Part shown: piece after piece, positions 1 through 10,249 of the stretch
Layout: each line of letters begins with the position of its first letter
How positions within the stretch are numbered: the stretch's first letter is position 1
NCBI GenBank assembly: GCA_003024985.2
Contig: PXIH01S0003573.1
Origin: Euperipatoides rowelli
Lineage: Eukaryota; Onychophora; Udeonychophora; Euonychophora; Peripatopsidae
DNA length: 27,644 nucleotides
Direction: 5' to 3' (one strand)
Translations under genes and position numbers: made by a program
The notes under the pieces: generated by a model
Seen by the model: only the letters and a program-made list of their open reading frames with translations
Told to the model about the DNA's origin: nothing
Database searches by the model: none

Positions 1-833
1 TTATCCTTTCAGGCATGTTAACACCATTTTTTCTCAACTGACCCCCTAACACTCACTAGGGCTATAGATAAGTGACTACTATTTATCCATTATTTATAGG
101 GTGATTATTGATCAGATATTTTTTTTTTTAAATTTTAATGGCCTTTTTTGTCTTTCTATGTCAGTTATTTGAAAGGTAATTGAAAGGTTAACATGCCAAA
201 TATACTGTATATAAATCCAAGAAATAACTCATTAAATACATTTTTTATGGGCCTGTACTTGTATATGGAAAGGACCCATTCACATTTGAATTGAGGGAAA
301 TAAAATTAATTTGCTTATAGTTGTTTCAAAAAGTTTTTTTTCTCCAATTGTAAATGTTTAGCCTACTTTATTGGAATTATTGCAGTAATTTTTAAATGTG
401 TTTAAAAACGAAATTTAAAGTAAAAATTTGCTTGTCATTTTTATATGAACAAGATTGGAATTTCTTAATCAGTGAATATAACAGTTTTATGTGAAAGTAA
501 AGTTTGCAATGTAGTTAAAGTCTATTTGGATTGAATAGTTAGCTTTTTCAACATTTAAAAATAAAATTTTATATTTTAAGATATATGAGCATTAAAAAAA
601 ATTATTAACACAAATGATTCCCTTTTTACATCAAAACATAAGGTGACCATTAATCACCTCAAATGGTGGTGTGATTAATGTTCACAGATTTTTAAAACTA
701 AAATGACTGGCAAGTAATAAAGTATGTTGAAATGAATATCTCATTAGTATCATAGAGCTTTCTGGTGCCAAATTTTGAATTATTAAAATACACCATTTTT
801 TTTTTTTTTTGTAAATGTTTAGGGTTTTTTCAG
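1..833. other. AT-rich non-coding stretch
   Basis: No open frame with protein-like composition is visible on either strand. The stretch consists of A/T runs and short open frames expected by chance. It is probably intronic or intergenic. Confidence 0.6.
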
Positions 834-890
834 GAATCACCCCTGGTGATGCTACTGTATATATTCAAGATTTTGCTCAAACTGATTGTT
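834..890 (+). other. weak candidate host exon
   Basis: A long T run and the pyrimidine-rich tail GGGTTTTTTCAG (acceptor AG at 832-833) precede a frame reading ITPGDATVYIQDFAQTDC, followed by GTGAGAGT as a possible donor at 891. The exon would be 57 bp, entering with two bases that complete a codon and leaving with one. The amino acid mix is more protein-like than the surroundings, and the frame stays open past the donor to about 930. I do not recognise the protein. A chance match in AT-rich DNA or a repeat fragment is quite possible. Confidence 0.2.
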
Positions 891-894
891 GTGA

Positions 895-1514
895 GAGTGC
901 TCTAGGAGCCCTCATCTACACAATTTTTTTTTTTTAAATTATAGATTCCGGGATGTGATTCACGCCTTATCCAATTTTGATGAATTTTTGTTTTTCAAAT
1001 GTTATTATTTTTGAATAGCATCTTTGGGATTTTGTTAGTAATGTTAAAACATAAAAATAAAATTTCAAATACTGCTGGACTAATGAGCATTTTAATACTC
1101 TTCAATACAGTAAATAAGTAGCTTTAAATGCATAGTCTATTATTCCAAATATATACAATAGATACTGTGTATGTGTATATACTGTGCAGAATATGCAGGT
1201 TGTACATAAAACATTTTTATCACTTTGAACACAGGAAATTGCGGTTAAGACATTCTTTATTAGCAACAGTTTCCAGTTAATAGAACAGAGAATTATCAAA
1301 CAACTTCATCTTAAATCTTGTGACGAACGCGGTGAGCGAAGCTGCAGTTTCCTTATTTGCCATATAATATAATGTATTTATTGTGTCTGTACTCTATGTA
1401 CAATACATTATATATGCAGTACATACAGATTTTAAATATTTGAAATTTTTCAATAAAACAATGTTCGCACACTTTTCCGTATTTATTGTCAAAACTTTTT
1501 AAATAATTTAATAC
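895..1514. other. AT-rich non-coding stretch
   Basis: Small open frames on the - strand (1102-1299, 1353-1535) have compositions dominated by I, Y, L, C and K. They are what AT-rich DNA gives by chance and show no known motif. Nothing else stands out. Confidence 0.6.
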
Positions 1515-1608
1515 ATTTAGATTTAAAGGTGACATGCTTTGGATTTTTTAATTTTTTTTTTACGATTTATTTTGAAAGATAATGGACTAAAAAAAATAAT
1601 TCCACTCA
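1515..1608 (+). repeat. left arm of a long inverted repeat
   Basis: The reverse complement of this segment aligns with 2610-2706 along nearly its whole length. Shared blocks include AGTGGAAT, TTATCTTTCAAAATAAATC, AATTAAAAAATCCAAAG and TCACCTTTAA. By eye the arms are about 85% identical with a few small indels. Homopolymer A lies on the inner side of this arm and homopolymer T on the inner side of the partner. The arms could be the ends of a decayed DNA transposon or two opposed copies of a short repeat. Confidence 0.75.
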
Positions 1609-2609
1609 TTTAAAAAAAAAAAAATGTAAAAGAAAATGTTATTCATAGATGAAGTTCAGAAATACCTGTTTTGGTTCGCGAGTACATTTTACGATTTAGA
1701 AATACAGATGTCACCCTGAACTACGCTCCTACTTGTTTGATTTTTATTATCCAGGTTAATAGTAATTTTTGTTCTTTAGGAAATGAATAAAAGCAATGGA
1801 TTAATTGAACTAGAATTTGTTTAATTTAAGGCACAGCAGTATAACATTGTTTTATTTTCACAAAAACAATTGCTAAAATATTCTGCACTTCCAATGGATG
1901 ATATACAGCACCTTTTATTAATCACTATTTATCCACAATTCCTGTATACGTATTGGATTTATATTTTTTTCATTTAGTTGAATTATCATTTAATTAAGTT
2001 TTGTCGTCAGAATGATTTCTTTTTGCGTCCGTCTAACATAGCAAGTAATGGCGGACTTTGGTTGAATTACTTTGTGCATCATTAAAAAAAATTATAATAA
2101 AATTATAATCATAATTTATAATGTCATCTGAATTGTAAAGTTCTGTAACTGTAGATACCGGAAATGTTTGTGAGACGAAACCTCACATTATTGGTGTTTA
2201 AGCTATCTGTCAGATTTTTTTTTTTTGACTGTCATTTGATGATTGACATTTCTTAGATTTTTTTTAATCTATTTGTATTTATGTAAATAAGGCCTATATC
2301 CTTATTTACATAAATTCAAATTAAAATACTTATTAAAAGAAAGAACTTTGAATTAGATTTTTATGTACCGTAAATAATTATGACTGCAGAAATTTGTAAT
2401 ATTTTTTTTGTCTAGCCTATTAAAGTTGTGAGTTAAATAAATATACCTAATACCTAAAAATGTTTATGCTGGTAACGTCAAAGTCTGAAACAGGGCTCCA
2501 GAGGCTATTGCAAACATTACTGTTTAGAGGAAGAGGAAGCTATAAACTTAAATTTGATTAATACTAATCTAAATAACTTTTTTTTTTTTTTTTAATTTTT
2601 TTTTTTAAC
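1609..2609. other. about 1 kb spacer between the inverted-repeat arms
   Basis: No transposase-like frame is visible. The segment is AT-rich, with a few CpG-containing patches near 1675-1735 and 1990-2060, and it holds the hairpin at 2272-2321. Confidence 0.5.
2272..2321. repeat. near-perfect hairpin, 16-bp core stem
   Basis: ATTTATGTAAATAAGG (2277-2292) is followed by a 7-nt loop and its exact reverse complement (2300-2315). After one mismatch the stem continues for about five more pairs on each side. It lies inside the spacer of the larger inverted repeat. It may be a decayed palindrome or a small foldback element; its AT-rich sequence argues against a structural RNA. Confidence 0.7.
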
Positions 2610-2706
2610 AAGTGGAATCATTTTTTTTTAGTCATTATCTTTCAAAATAAATCAGACAAAAAAAATTAAAAAATCCAAAGTTATATCACCTTTAATTTCA
2701 GATTAA
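2610..2706 (-). repeat. right arm of a long inverted repeat
   Basis: This is the partner of 1515-1608 in opposite orientation, with the same shared blocks. The end facing the spacer carries a long T run (about 2579-2606) that mirrors the A run just inside the left arm. No clear target-site duplication was found outside the arms. Confidence 0.75.
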
Positions 2707-3419
2707 ATGGAAAAACTAGTTATTTACAGTATATAACTTTAGTCATTACCATACAGTATGTCTCAATTTAAATATGATAAAGAGTCATTTGATAAAGTTT
2801 AATCTTGTTGCTAGTCCTGCTTTTAATTTGAAAAGATAAATAATACTAAAAGTATATTATATGATTTATCAGTCAATATAATTTAAACATGTTAAGCATG
2901 TACGTACTGTAAATATAGAGTTTCGATTTCTTTGCCTTTAGTTTTTTGTTTACAGTTGTACTGTTTTTTTGGCAGTATATTCTTAATATACTGTATGTAG
3001 AATCTGTATCTTGTAATTAGGCTTTTTTTTTTGTTAACACACTCCAAATTAAAACTCGTAATAAATAATAAAGAAATTGTGTGATACTTATGCCCCTCTC
3101 CCTTATATTGGCTGCATAAATATTTTTAAATCAATTTTTTTTGTATTTTCTAGATAAATAATTTCATATGGTACCTCATTTTTATTTAGCATTTTGTTTT
3201 GATTTTAAAAATAATGAAATTTCAAATTTTAGACTGGTGAAATGTTAGAAGAAATGAAAAATTGAAAGCAGTGACATTTATTTATTATTTTTTCAGAAAA
3301 TATTAAAATCTAGTTAATGTAGTAAATATTAATCCTTAAAAACTGTTACACATTATTTTATTGAATGAAAGCCAAGCTATATGTAACATCAACAATTTAT
3401 TAGAACTTTAGTTGTTTTA
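2707..3419. other. AT-rich non-coding stretch
   Basis: No coding, RNA or element signature is visible beyond several copies of the TACTGTA/TACAGTA motif (near 2718, 2755, 2908 and 2992). Confidence 0.6.
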
Positions 3420-3686
3420 AGGGGATATTGTGTTGCTTTTTAATCGTTTTTTTTCTTAAAAAAAAATTGCTTAAAAGCTTTAATTTTTGGGCTATCCATA
3501 AGTTGATTATCTAGAGAAGGACGCAAACAAAAAATGAGCTTTATTGTCAAAAATAGTTTAGATATCGTAGTTGCAAAATAGACTATGCAAAATTCAAGAT
3601 GGTGGATATAAAAATACATAAATGCTTTATTATGCAAATTTATCATTGATAATANAAAAAATTCTTCTAAAACATCAATGTCCCCT
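3420..3686. mobile_element. possible MITE (short non-autonomous DNA transposon)
   Basis: The left end reads AGGGGATATTGTGTT and the reverse complement of the right end reads AGGGGACATTGATGTT. The two therefore match at about 14 of 16 positions with one gap, and the ends are about 270 bp apart. A 68-codon frame on the - strand inside (3440-3646) shows no known motif. No convincing target-site duplication is visible, so the call rests only on the terminal repeats. A sequence resembling the left end recurs at about 25354-25364. Confidence 0.35.
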
Positions 3687-4898
3687 CAATAAAATTAAAA
3701 TCCTAAGGTACCAAAACTCATGACCTATTTAAAATTAATACTATACTTGTTAATATCAGAATAAAGACAGATTTATCTTCTTGATAATTTGAAATCAGAT
3801 ATTGGTTAAACTTTTGTAATTGATAATTCCATTCTAATGAGAAATTGTCTATCACAGGGCTAATACTTGTTCCCCTTTTCAACTATTTGTTACTTGTTCA
3901 AAAATAGGAACATTTTGTCCCTCTGAATTAGTCAGTTTTCATACTTTTTTTGACAAAAGTCACTTTTNAAAAAAAAAGACTAGTTTTCCTAATGATGAGA
4001 AAATATGGTTCTTCTATTTGTCTTCATTTATTGTCATAGAAGCAATAAATGGAGACTTTAGTGTTAAAGATTAAACTTTTTTTTTTTAGAGGTTTAATGT
4101 AACTCTAGTGCAACATTTTTTTTTTAAAAAAGGTTTCTAAACTGTTGAAGCTTGATATTTAAGCTTAAATATTTTGATAGATAATGTTGATAGACAGTCT
4201 TAATTATTTGGTCCGGTCCTTCAAATTCATATTACAGTATTTAGTGAATTTGAAATAAAAAAATTATTGTAGTTATTTTTATTTGTTCATCTTAATTTTT
4301 TTTTCATGAATGATTTTACATAAAGCTTTTGGCTTTCATAACAAAACTCAATGTATCAAAGTGAAGTATTTGTAATTATGAAAAATAATTATAGCATAAT
4401 ATAAAAAATAAGTAATAGCAGCACACACCAAGACAAAATGAAACCAATGTGCCTTACAAAAAGTTTTATTTCAGGGTTTTTTTAACTATTGAATCAAGAA
4501 TTATTCCAGAAAAGATAATTGTATTTTATATATGAAGGTAACCAATTATATCAGTCATTTACAATTGAGCATTATTATTTCATATAATTGCCCCCCCCCC
4601 TCTCCACTCAAAAAAAAAAAAAAAAAAAAAAATTAAATTTGATTAATGAAATTTATATAATTTTTTAAAAAAAGGTTAATTGTAAGTTAATGATTTTTTG
4701 TTTGTAGAAATTTGAGAGTCCTTTTAGTTATAAAGAGTAAATTGGGGGGGGGGGAGGTAGCTCAAGGATGTTTTAAAAGTGGAACATGCATAAAAAGCCA
4801 CCTTGGTAGACAAGATTTTATTCATTTGAAGGATACTAATGTAACTAATATTTTTTTCTCAATTTTGTGATTATTATGATCTTCATATAATTTATCTT
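3687..4898. other. AT-rich non-coding stretch with homopolymer runs
   Basis: No gene is seen. It contains C10 at 4591-4600, A23 at 4610-4632 and G11 at 4744-4754. The close spacing of poly-C, poly-A and poly-G runs is notable but common in unconstrained DNA. Confidence 0.6.
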
Positions 4899-5180
4899 GC
4901 ATATTGAGTTTGAAGGTGCACTCACTTCAGTGCATATTGAGTTTGAAGGTGCACTCACTTCAGTGATATTTATCTTCATTAGTGTTTGCCCTAGATATCC
5001 AAATTTAAATGCATTTCATTCACCTCCAGCTATATATATAATGATAACCATGGTTTTCATATTGTTTGTCATTTAATATTTTAATTCAAAGATGTGCTAC
5101 ATTCACCTATAGTATTTAATGATCATGGTTATTTTCATATTGTTTATTCTACTTATTGGAATTTGATGGTGCACTACTAG
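4870..5180. repeat. decayed minisatellite-like region
   Basis: Related blocks recur at a spacing of roughly 80 bp. TTTGAAGGTGCACTCACTT (near 4909), a diverged form near 5085 and AATTTGATGGTGCACTAC near 5160 are one series. ATGGTTTTCATATTGTTTGTC near 5049 and GGTTATTTTCATATTGTTTAT near 5127 are another. The repeats are too diverged to fix a unit by eye. Confidence 0.4.
4899..4964. repeat. perfect 33-bp tandem duplication (two copies)
   Basis: Positions 4899-4931 and 4932-4964 are identical; each begins GCATATTGAGTTTG and ends CACTTCAGT. The perfect identity shows this duplication is much younger than the diverged repeats around it, most likely from replication slippage or unequal exchange. 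Confidence 0.9.
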
Positions 5181-6413
5181 ATTTCCAACATCCTTTTTTA
5201 ATATTTATCTAAATTTTTTATATAGAGTACCTAAATAGTCAGATTGTTTTTATTTAATAATGTTACTTTATAATTTCATTTTTTGTTTATACTGTGAACC
5301 TAAAATGTCTTTGTAATTAGGCATTTTCTCCCAAAATAACCATAAAATAGTCTAATTAAGCCATTAAAAATATATCTTTAGATTGACATTAGATAAAATG
5401 ATGTTTTCTTATACAGCTTTAACAATATTGCATTGCCAAAATTTTATTACCAAAAAAAAAAGCTAAACTTGATATAAAACGACCCCTGCATAACTTTTAC
5501 TCATACTAACTGCACTAAACATGTTGCACAGATACTGTATACAGTATCAAATGCACAATGCCCATAAAAGATTATATCATATTTACAATTATTTATACTG
5601 TATATATATATATATATATTATTTTTAGTTCAGTAGCATTAATTTTTTTAAAAATTAATTATTTTATATGGGGGTTTGTGGAAATGCAAGAAAATACAAT
5701 AATTCAAATCCTGGCTTTGACTTAGAATTGTCTACCTGTGGTAGATAGTACATTGTTCCACTTTTGAGCCTTCCCTGAAATTAAGGTATCTAATGTACCC
5801 AATTCATTCTGTATGAAGTTAGGCCACCTCTTCATATTGCCTGTCATAAATTTTAATGAGATCTTGTGCATTTGTAATATACTGTAACCTACTTTAGTTC
5901 AAAATCAAATGCCAACCAGTCTTCATCAGTGCTGAGGAAATTTATGGAAAGACCATCCTTTTAATGATGAAAAATTCTGAATGATTCAAATCTCCATAAT
6001 TTTTGTAAAATTATTGTAACAAGTATCTGACTTTTTATAGAAATAAAAATTTCTATTAAGAAACATGTTAACATAATTTTTGTCGAATGCTGCAATTTTA
6101 TTCTTGTGTTATAAGATATTTAAAAATAAAAGCATTAATTCAGTCATTAAAGCATATTAGATTTCTAGCAAACTTTGCTATTTTCTAAATTAATTAGCAA
6201 AGTAAAGATTTAAGGCTTAATTTTAACAATATTTACATATTGAAAAGGAAAAGAAGGCACTATTTTTTCAAAAATTTAAATACAGTATTTTTGACTAAAC
6301 TAAGGTTAATGCAAGTATATGAAGCTTGTAATGGAAATATTAAACACCAACATACAGTAATAAAAATATATTAGACGAGTTACTAATTCTTTATATTTAA
6401 ATTATCCTATCTA
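5181..6413. other. AT-rich non-coding stretch
   Basis: No coding potential is visible. It contains a TA microsatellite at about 5597-5619, the TACTGTA-type palindrome at 5531-5548 and several more copies of that motif. Confidence 0.6.
5531..5548. repeat. 18-bp perfect palindrome with the TACTGTA motif
   Basis: GATACTGTATACAGTATC equals its own reverse complement. It is built from TACTGTA followed by TACAGTA, a motif that recurs throughout the window. Confidence 0.85.
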
Positions 6414-6589
6414 CAAAGTATATTCATAAAATAAATACCGTTTTTAAATATCTGTTTTAGCCCTTCAATCAGGAATTTTTTTAATCACGCTAACATCTTT
6501 TATTTATTATCTAGTCACTGACTGAATTTCAAGTCAATTGGAGCTTGTTTAGATTTTTTTCTTCACGTTTAAAATATTTAAAAAAATAG

Positions 6590-6799
6590 ATCAGCCCGCC
6601 AACTGGAAATAAGATCTGTCAATGTTTCCTTAATGCAAGAAATGTCAAACTGGCTGAGATTCATAAACAAATTTTCAAGGTTTACGGCATAAATACTAAG
6701 AGCGATGGAATGGTCAGAGAAAATAATGGCGTTCGTCAGAATATGCATGACAATGTGCGCATTGGTCGAAACGTCTGGTTAATGTTGAGCGCGGTCTAA
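6590..6799 (+). pseudogene. mariner transposase, N-terminal helix-turn-helix fragment
   Basis: The frame is open for 69 codons. It contains CFLNARNVKLAEIHKQIF, then KVYGINTKSDGMVRE, then NMHDNVRIGRN. These line up with the mariner N-terminal DNA-binding domain (FLNA..x.AEIH.Q, .VYG...MSDGMVR.W, NVHD..RSGRP), which binds the terminal repeats. Expected residues are altered: the W after MVR is gone and GRP reads GRN. The frame stops at 6797-6799, before any catalytic residue. No ATG start is evident; the frame begins after an in-frame stop at 6587-6589. Confidence 0.8.
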
Positions 6800-6845
6800 A
6801 AATAAAAATTTGCAGATAGACCCATTTCTTACTTAGCATTTTCCA

Positions 6846-7040
6846 CAAGTCTCAAAGACTTCTGGCCTTCTTTCTAAGAAGAGGTTCCTTGCTGGCATGC
6901 ATTTCTTTGATGATAAAAAAAAACTGAATAGTTGGTGGTTATCATTACAGGCAGCTGATTTCTATGATTAGGGAATTCAAAATTTAGTAAATCGATATGA
7001 TAGACGCTTAAATAATAGTGGAAACTATGTAGTAAAATAG
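6846..7040 (+). pseudogene. mariner transposase, C-terminal fragment
   Basis: The frame reads KKRFLAGMHFFDDKKKLN, SLQAADFYD, a stop, then GIQNLVNRYDRRLNNSGNYV and a final stop at 7038-7040. It matches the usual mariner tail (FLAG..F..D, ..QAADFYD.GIQKLV.RYDKCLN..GDYVEK). It lies about 50 bp after the N-terminal fragment and in another frame, so the middle of the gene was deleted. The right terminal repeat follows about 65 bp downstream, a normal spacing for mariners. Confidence 0.82.
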
Positions 7041-7153
7041 TTTAATATATACTTACAGTAAATGAAAAAAAAAAGTTTGTAAATGAATTAGTTTTTTAAT
7101 ATCAAAACGGTACTTAGTTTATGAATATGCCTCATATACTGTATATTTTTTAA

Positions 7154-7173
7154 ATACTGTATATATACAGTAT
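7154..7173. repeat. 20-bp perfect palindrome with the TACTGTA motif
   Basis: ATACTGTATATATACAGTAT equals its own reverse complement and lies just outside the right end of the mariner element. A further copy of the motif is at 7137. Confidence 0.85.
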
Positions 7174-7508
7174 ATACCATTTATCATTTGCCTTCATTGA
7201 ATGAAATTCTTAAAATACACAATATATACTGCATTTATATTCTGTGTAAACATTAAATAATAAAAATTAGAAGTAGGATTTTTAATTTGTCTATTGAAGA
7301 ATTAAGAAAAGATCCTATAATAGTCAAAATTATTTTCATTCTAAATTCTACAGTTTGCGAGTGCAGTATTTTTCCATTGTAATTTTGAAACAAGCTCTGA
7401 ATTTTTGCAAAATTTAAAACATTGATTTAAATATCCTAATTTTTATATATAGCAAATGCCCCGATTTTGTGTTCGATTTAAGTGATGATATCTATGGACA
7501 GAAAATCT

Positions 7509-7526
7509 ACACACACACACACACAC
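7509..7526. repeat. AC microsatellite, nine units
   Basis: An uninterrupted AC dinucleotide run, followed by a pyrimidine-rich segment. Confidence 0.9.
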
Positions 7527-7856
7527 TCGTTCCTCCCCTTTCCTATTTTTTTTTTTTTTAAATAGATTTTTAATTTCTTTAAACTAGGATTTTTGTTTAT
7601 CCAGGAAGTGGATAAGCCATTTTGGCAATGAGACAATTGCCTCCCAGGCAAATTATTAACCCTGTCAAATAGCTTTTATAATTACCAAACAATGTTTTCT
7701 GCCATTATAACAAAATAAAACTGTTTAGACCAAGTAAAATATATTCGAAGATAAGTATTCCATTATTAGGTTTTTATCACAATTTTAGTTTTGTGTGTGT
7801 TTTATTTTGCAATAAAAGTGCACCAAATTCACCCCCAAAATACAAGTTATAACATG

Positions 7857-7896
7857 AGGGGAAGATCGACTAATGCCCGACAAGGGCATTTCCCCT
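7857..7896. repeat. bulged hairpin with a GC-rich stem
   Basis: The inner stem ATGCCC / GGGCAT (7873-7878 with 7884-7889) closes a 5-nt loop. The outer stem AGGGGAA / TTCCCCT (7857-7863 with 7890-7896) is stacked on it, with a 9-nt bulge on the 5' side only. Thirteen pairs with this G+C stand out in such an AT-rich region. No promoter or terminator context is visible. Confidence 0.6.
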
Positions 7897-10249
7897 GAAC
7901 CCTACTGAAGAAATTTAGCAATCTCGCAGATTTGAAGACATTGAAATTATTGCTCCTGGAATAATGAAAATGTACAGTATATGTGTCACTCGATTTTTCC
8001 TGCCAATAGCTGCATGATTATTCTTAAAGTACAGTATACAAACTATAGCCTACATAATTATGAACATAATATAATTTGTATAATAGAGTAAAAATAAATT
8101 AGTGCATTGTTGCATAATAACTGACATCACAATCTTGAGCAATATTTTATTCTTAAAAATTAATATAAGTTTAAACAAACACATCTAATAAAATATTTTG
8201 TGAAATTTGGTAGTGTTTGAATTATATTATTTTTTTCTTGCAGTATGCAATAGTCTATGTTAATAGATCTCATTAAAATTTCTGATAGAGTTAAACTAGA
8301 AAGATTGTTGCATTTTATTGAATGACATTCTGGTGTAATACCAAATTCATAAAAATTTTATATGGGAATTAAACTTATTTGATAAAGACAGACAAACTAT
8401 TTAGCCTATATTGTATATGGTGTATATTTCTGTTTAGTGTATTTGGATAATACTCCACTGATTTATCAAATAATAGCATAGACACTTATTCTACATTACA
8501 ACCGGATTTCTGCAAACTAAACAAAGTTGAATATGTTGAAGATATCTAACTATGCTCAAAAGTCCTTAATGAATTAGCTTTTTTCATTAATAAAAGTTAC
8601 TCTTAAGTTTTGAAAGAATTAGTGAAAATTACAAATAAATAGACCTTATTATTTTAGTTATCTAAGTTTTGATTGAAAATTGTGATACTGACATAAATTA
8701 AGATAATTTTAGAAACCAAAACATCTTTGTCTATATTTATGGAATCTTTTTAATGAATCTAATTGTATATAGAAATTTTTTTAGTTAACATTGGTTTTTA
8801 GTTACCTGAATTAAAACATAATTAGAAATTTTATGTGTAATGAGACAACTACAAACTACTGTATATTTGAATTGTCAAAAAAAGTAAAACAAATTGAAAC
8901 ATTTCTAAAAACTATCGAGTGAACACATTTTGAAATTTATCACTCAATCTGTAAATATTTTTTAAATTAATATTCCATATTTTGAGTTCTTAAATTCTTT
9001 TTCATTTTGGAAAAAAAAATATTGTGTTACTGAATGATCTAATGTGTCTAAACAATGAATACAGTGTGTTTTTTTTGCGTATGTGTGTTTAGTATTTATA
9101 TTTTAAACAGAAATTTTTATTCTCATTTTTCTTGACATTGTTTTGTATGAACAAAAACATTTTTTAATACGTTATAAATATGAACAGACTAAAAAAAAAT
9201 TAATTTCCAACTGNCGTTATTACTTTTTTTTACTGACACTAGTACTTACAGTATTGATGAAATGCAGTTTTTGATAACTGTTGAACAATTTGTTTTTGCT
9301 TATTTATTAACAATAATTCTTTGACTTAAGATTTAATATTCCTAAAATATGTCCCTACTTCAGCAAACAGTTTTTTTTCTATTGTCAATTTTATATTTAT
9401 GCAGGATGGAAATATCTTACAAATGATTTTATTAATGTTTAGGCTTATGTTTTATATAATTCTTAAATACATGGAATGATTTGATAATGAGACATATATA
9501 CATAAATGTGCACAATTTTTAATTTATTTTTGGTTTATATTATCTTAATATTTTATCAGGATAGAATAAAGAGAAGATAATGACATTTTTATAAATGCTC
9601 TAATCTTATCTGTAAATGAGTATTCCCTATTGTGGCACTTGAACACTCCACAAACCATATAGGCTCTTAGCCTCTCATAGCTTTTAGTTAAAATGCAATA
9701 CATTACAAAAAAAAATAATTTTTTGTTTTTGGTGTAAGTACTTGGTTTCCAGTTTATTAAATTTAAAAAAAAAATGATATTGAAACTAAATAATCAATAA
9801 TTTTATGGCTTTAGATGCAGTATATAATTTTCTTGATGGCACAATATGTTGAGTTGCATTGAAATTTAGTTTTTAAGGACATTGAAATAAAACACTTCAA
9901 TTTCTTTATAAGAGACTTGAACTTTGCCATATTTATAGCTAAATAACTATTCTAAAAGTTATATTTTTCAAATTTTGCATTAATCAATTATGAATACAAG
10001 TAGCAATAAAACCATTACATTTTGGGTTATGTGAGAAGATTTTGTGTTATTAAACAGATCTGTTTTTTTTTCTTCATAAAATATTTCTTTATTCCACCAA
10101 GTTTTAATTTTGAACTAAACTTTAAGTTGATCAAAAATATCCTAAGACTTACTATTAATTGGAAAATACCCTAGTCTTTACAGATAACAGTTTAAAAATA
10201 ACTTAGTTACTTGGAAGTATGTGTAATTAATTTATTTTATCACGAGGTG

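Larger units (their letters stand above)
6414..7134 (+). mobile_element. mariner-family DNA transposon, internally deleted
   Basis: A left terminal repeat (6414-6444; core TATTCATAAAATAAATACCG) pairs with a right one (7104-7134; core CGGTACTTAGTTTATGAATA) over about 31 bp with roughly seven mismatches. Each end is flanked by TA (6412-6413 and 7135-7136), the target used by the Tc1/mariner superfamily. Inside are the N-terminal and C-terminal parts of a mariner transposase in the expected order and orientation. The element is 721 bp, against about 1.3 kb for intact mariners, and the region that should hold the catalytic DDE/DDD core is missing. It is a deletion derivative that could once have been moved by a full-length relative. 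Confidence 0.85.
7137..10249. other. long AT-rich non-coding stretch
   Basis: About 3.1 kb without any coding frame or element boundary that I can support. It holds the CA microsatellite at 7509-7526, the hairpin at 7857-7896 and scattered TACTGTA/TACAGTA motifs (7975, 8031, 8862, 9249). The stretch 7845-7965 is less AT-rich than its surroundings and may be part of an old repeat. Confidence 0.6.

Noticed and set aside
4591-4754. Poly-C, poly-A and poly-G runs close together
   Set aside because: Simple slippage products; no quadruplex-forming series of separate G-runs is present.
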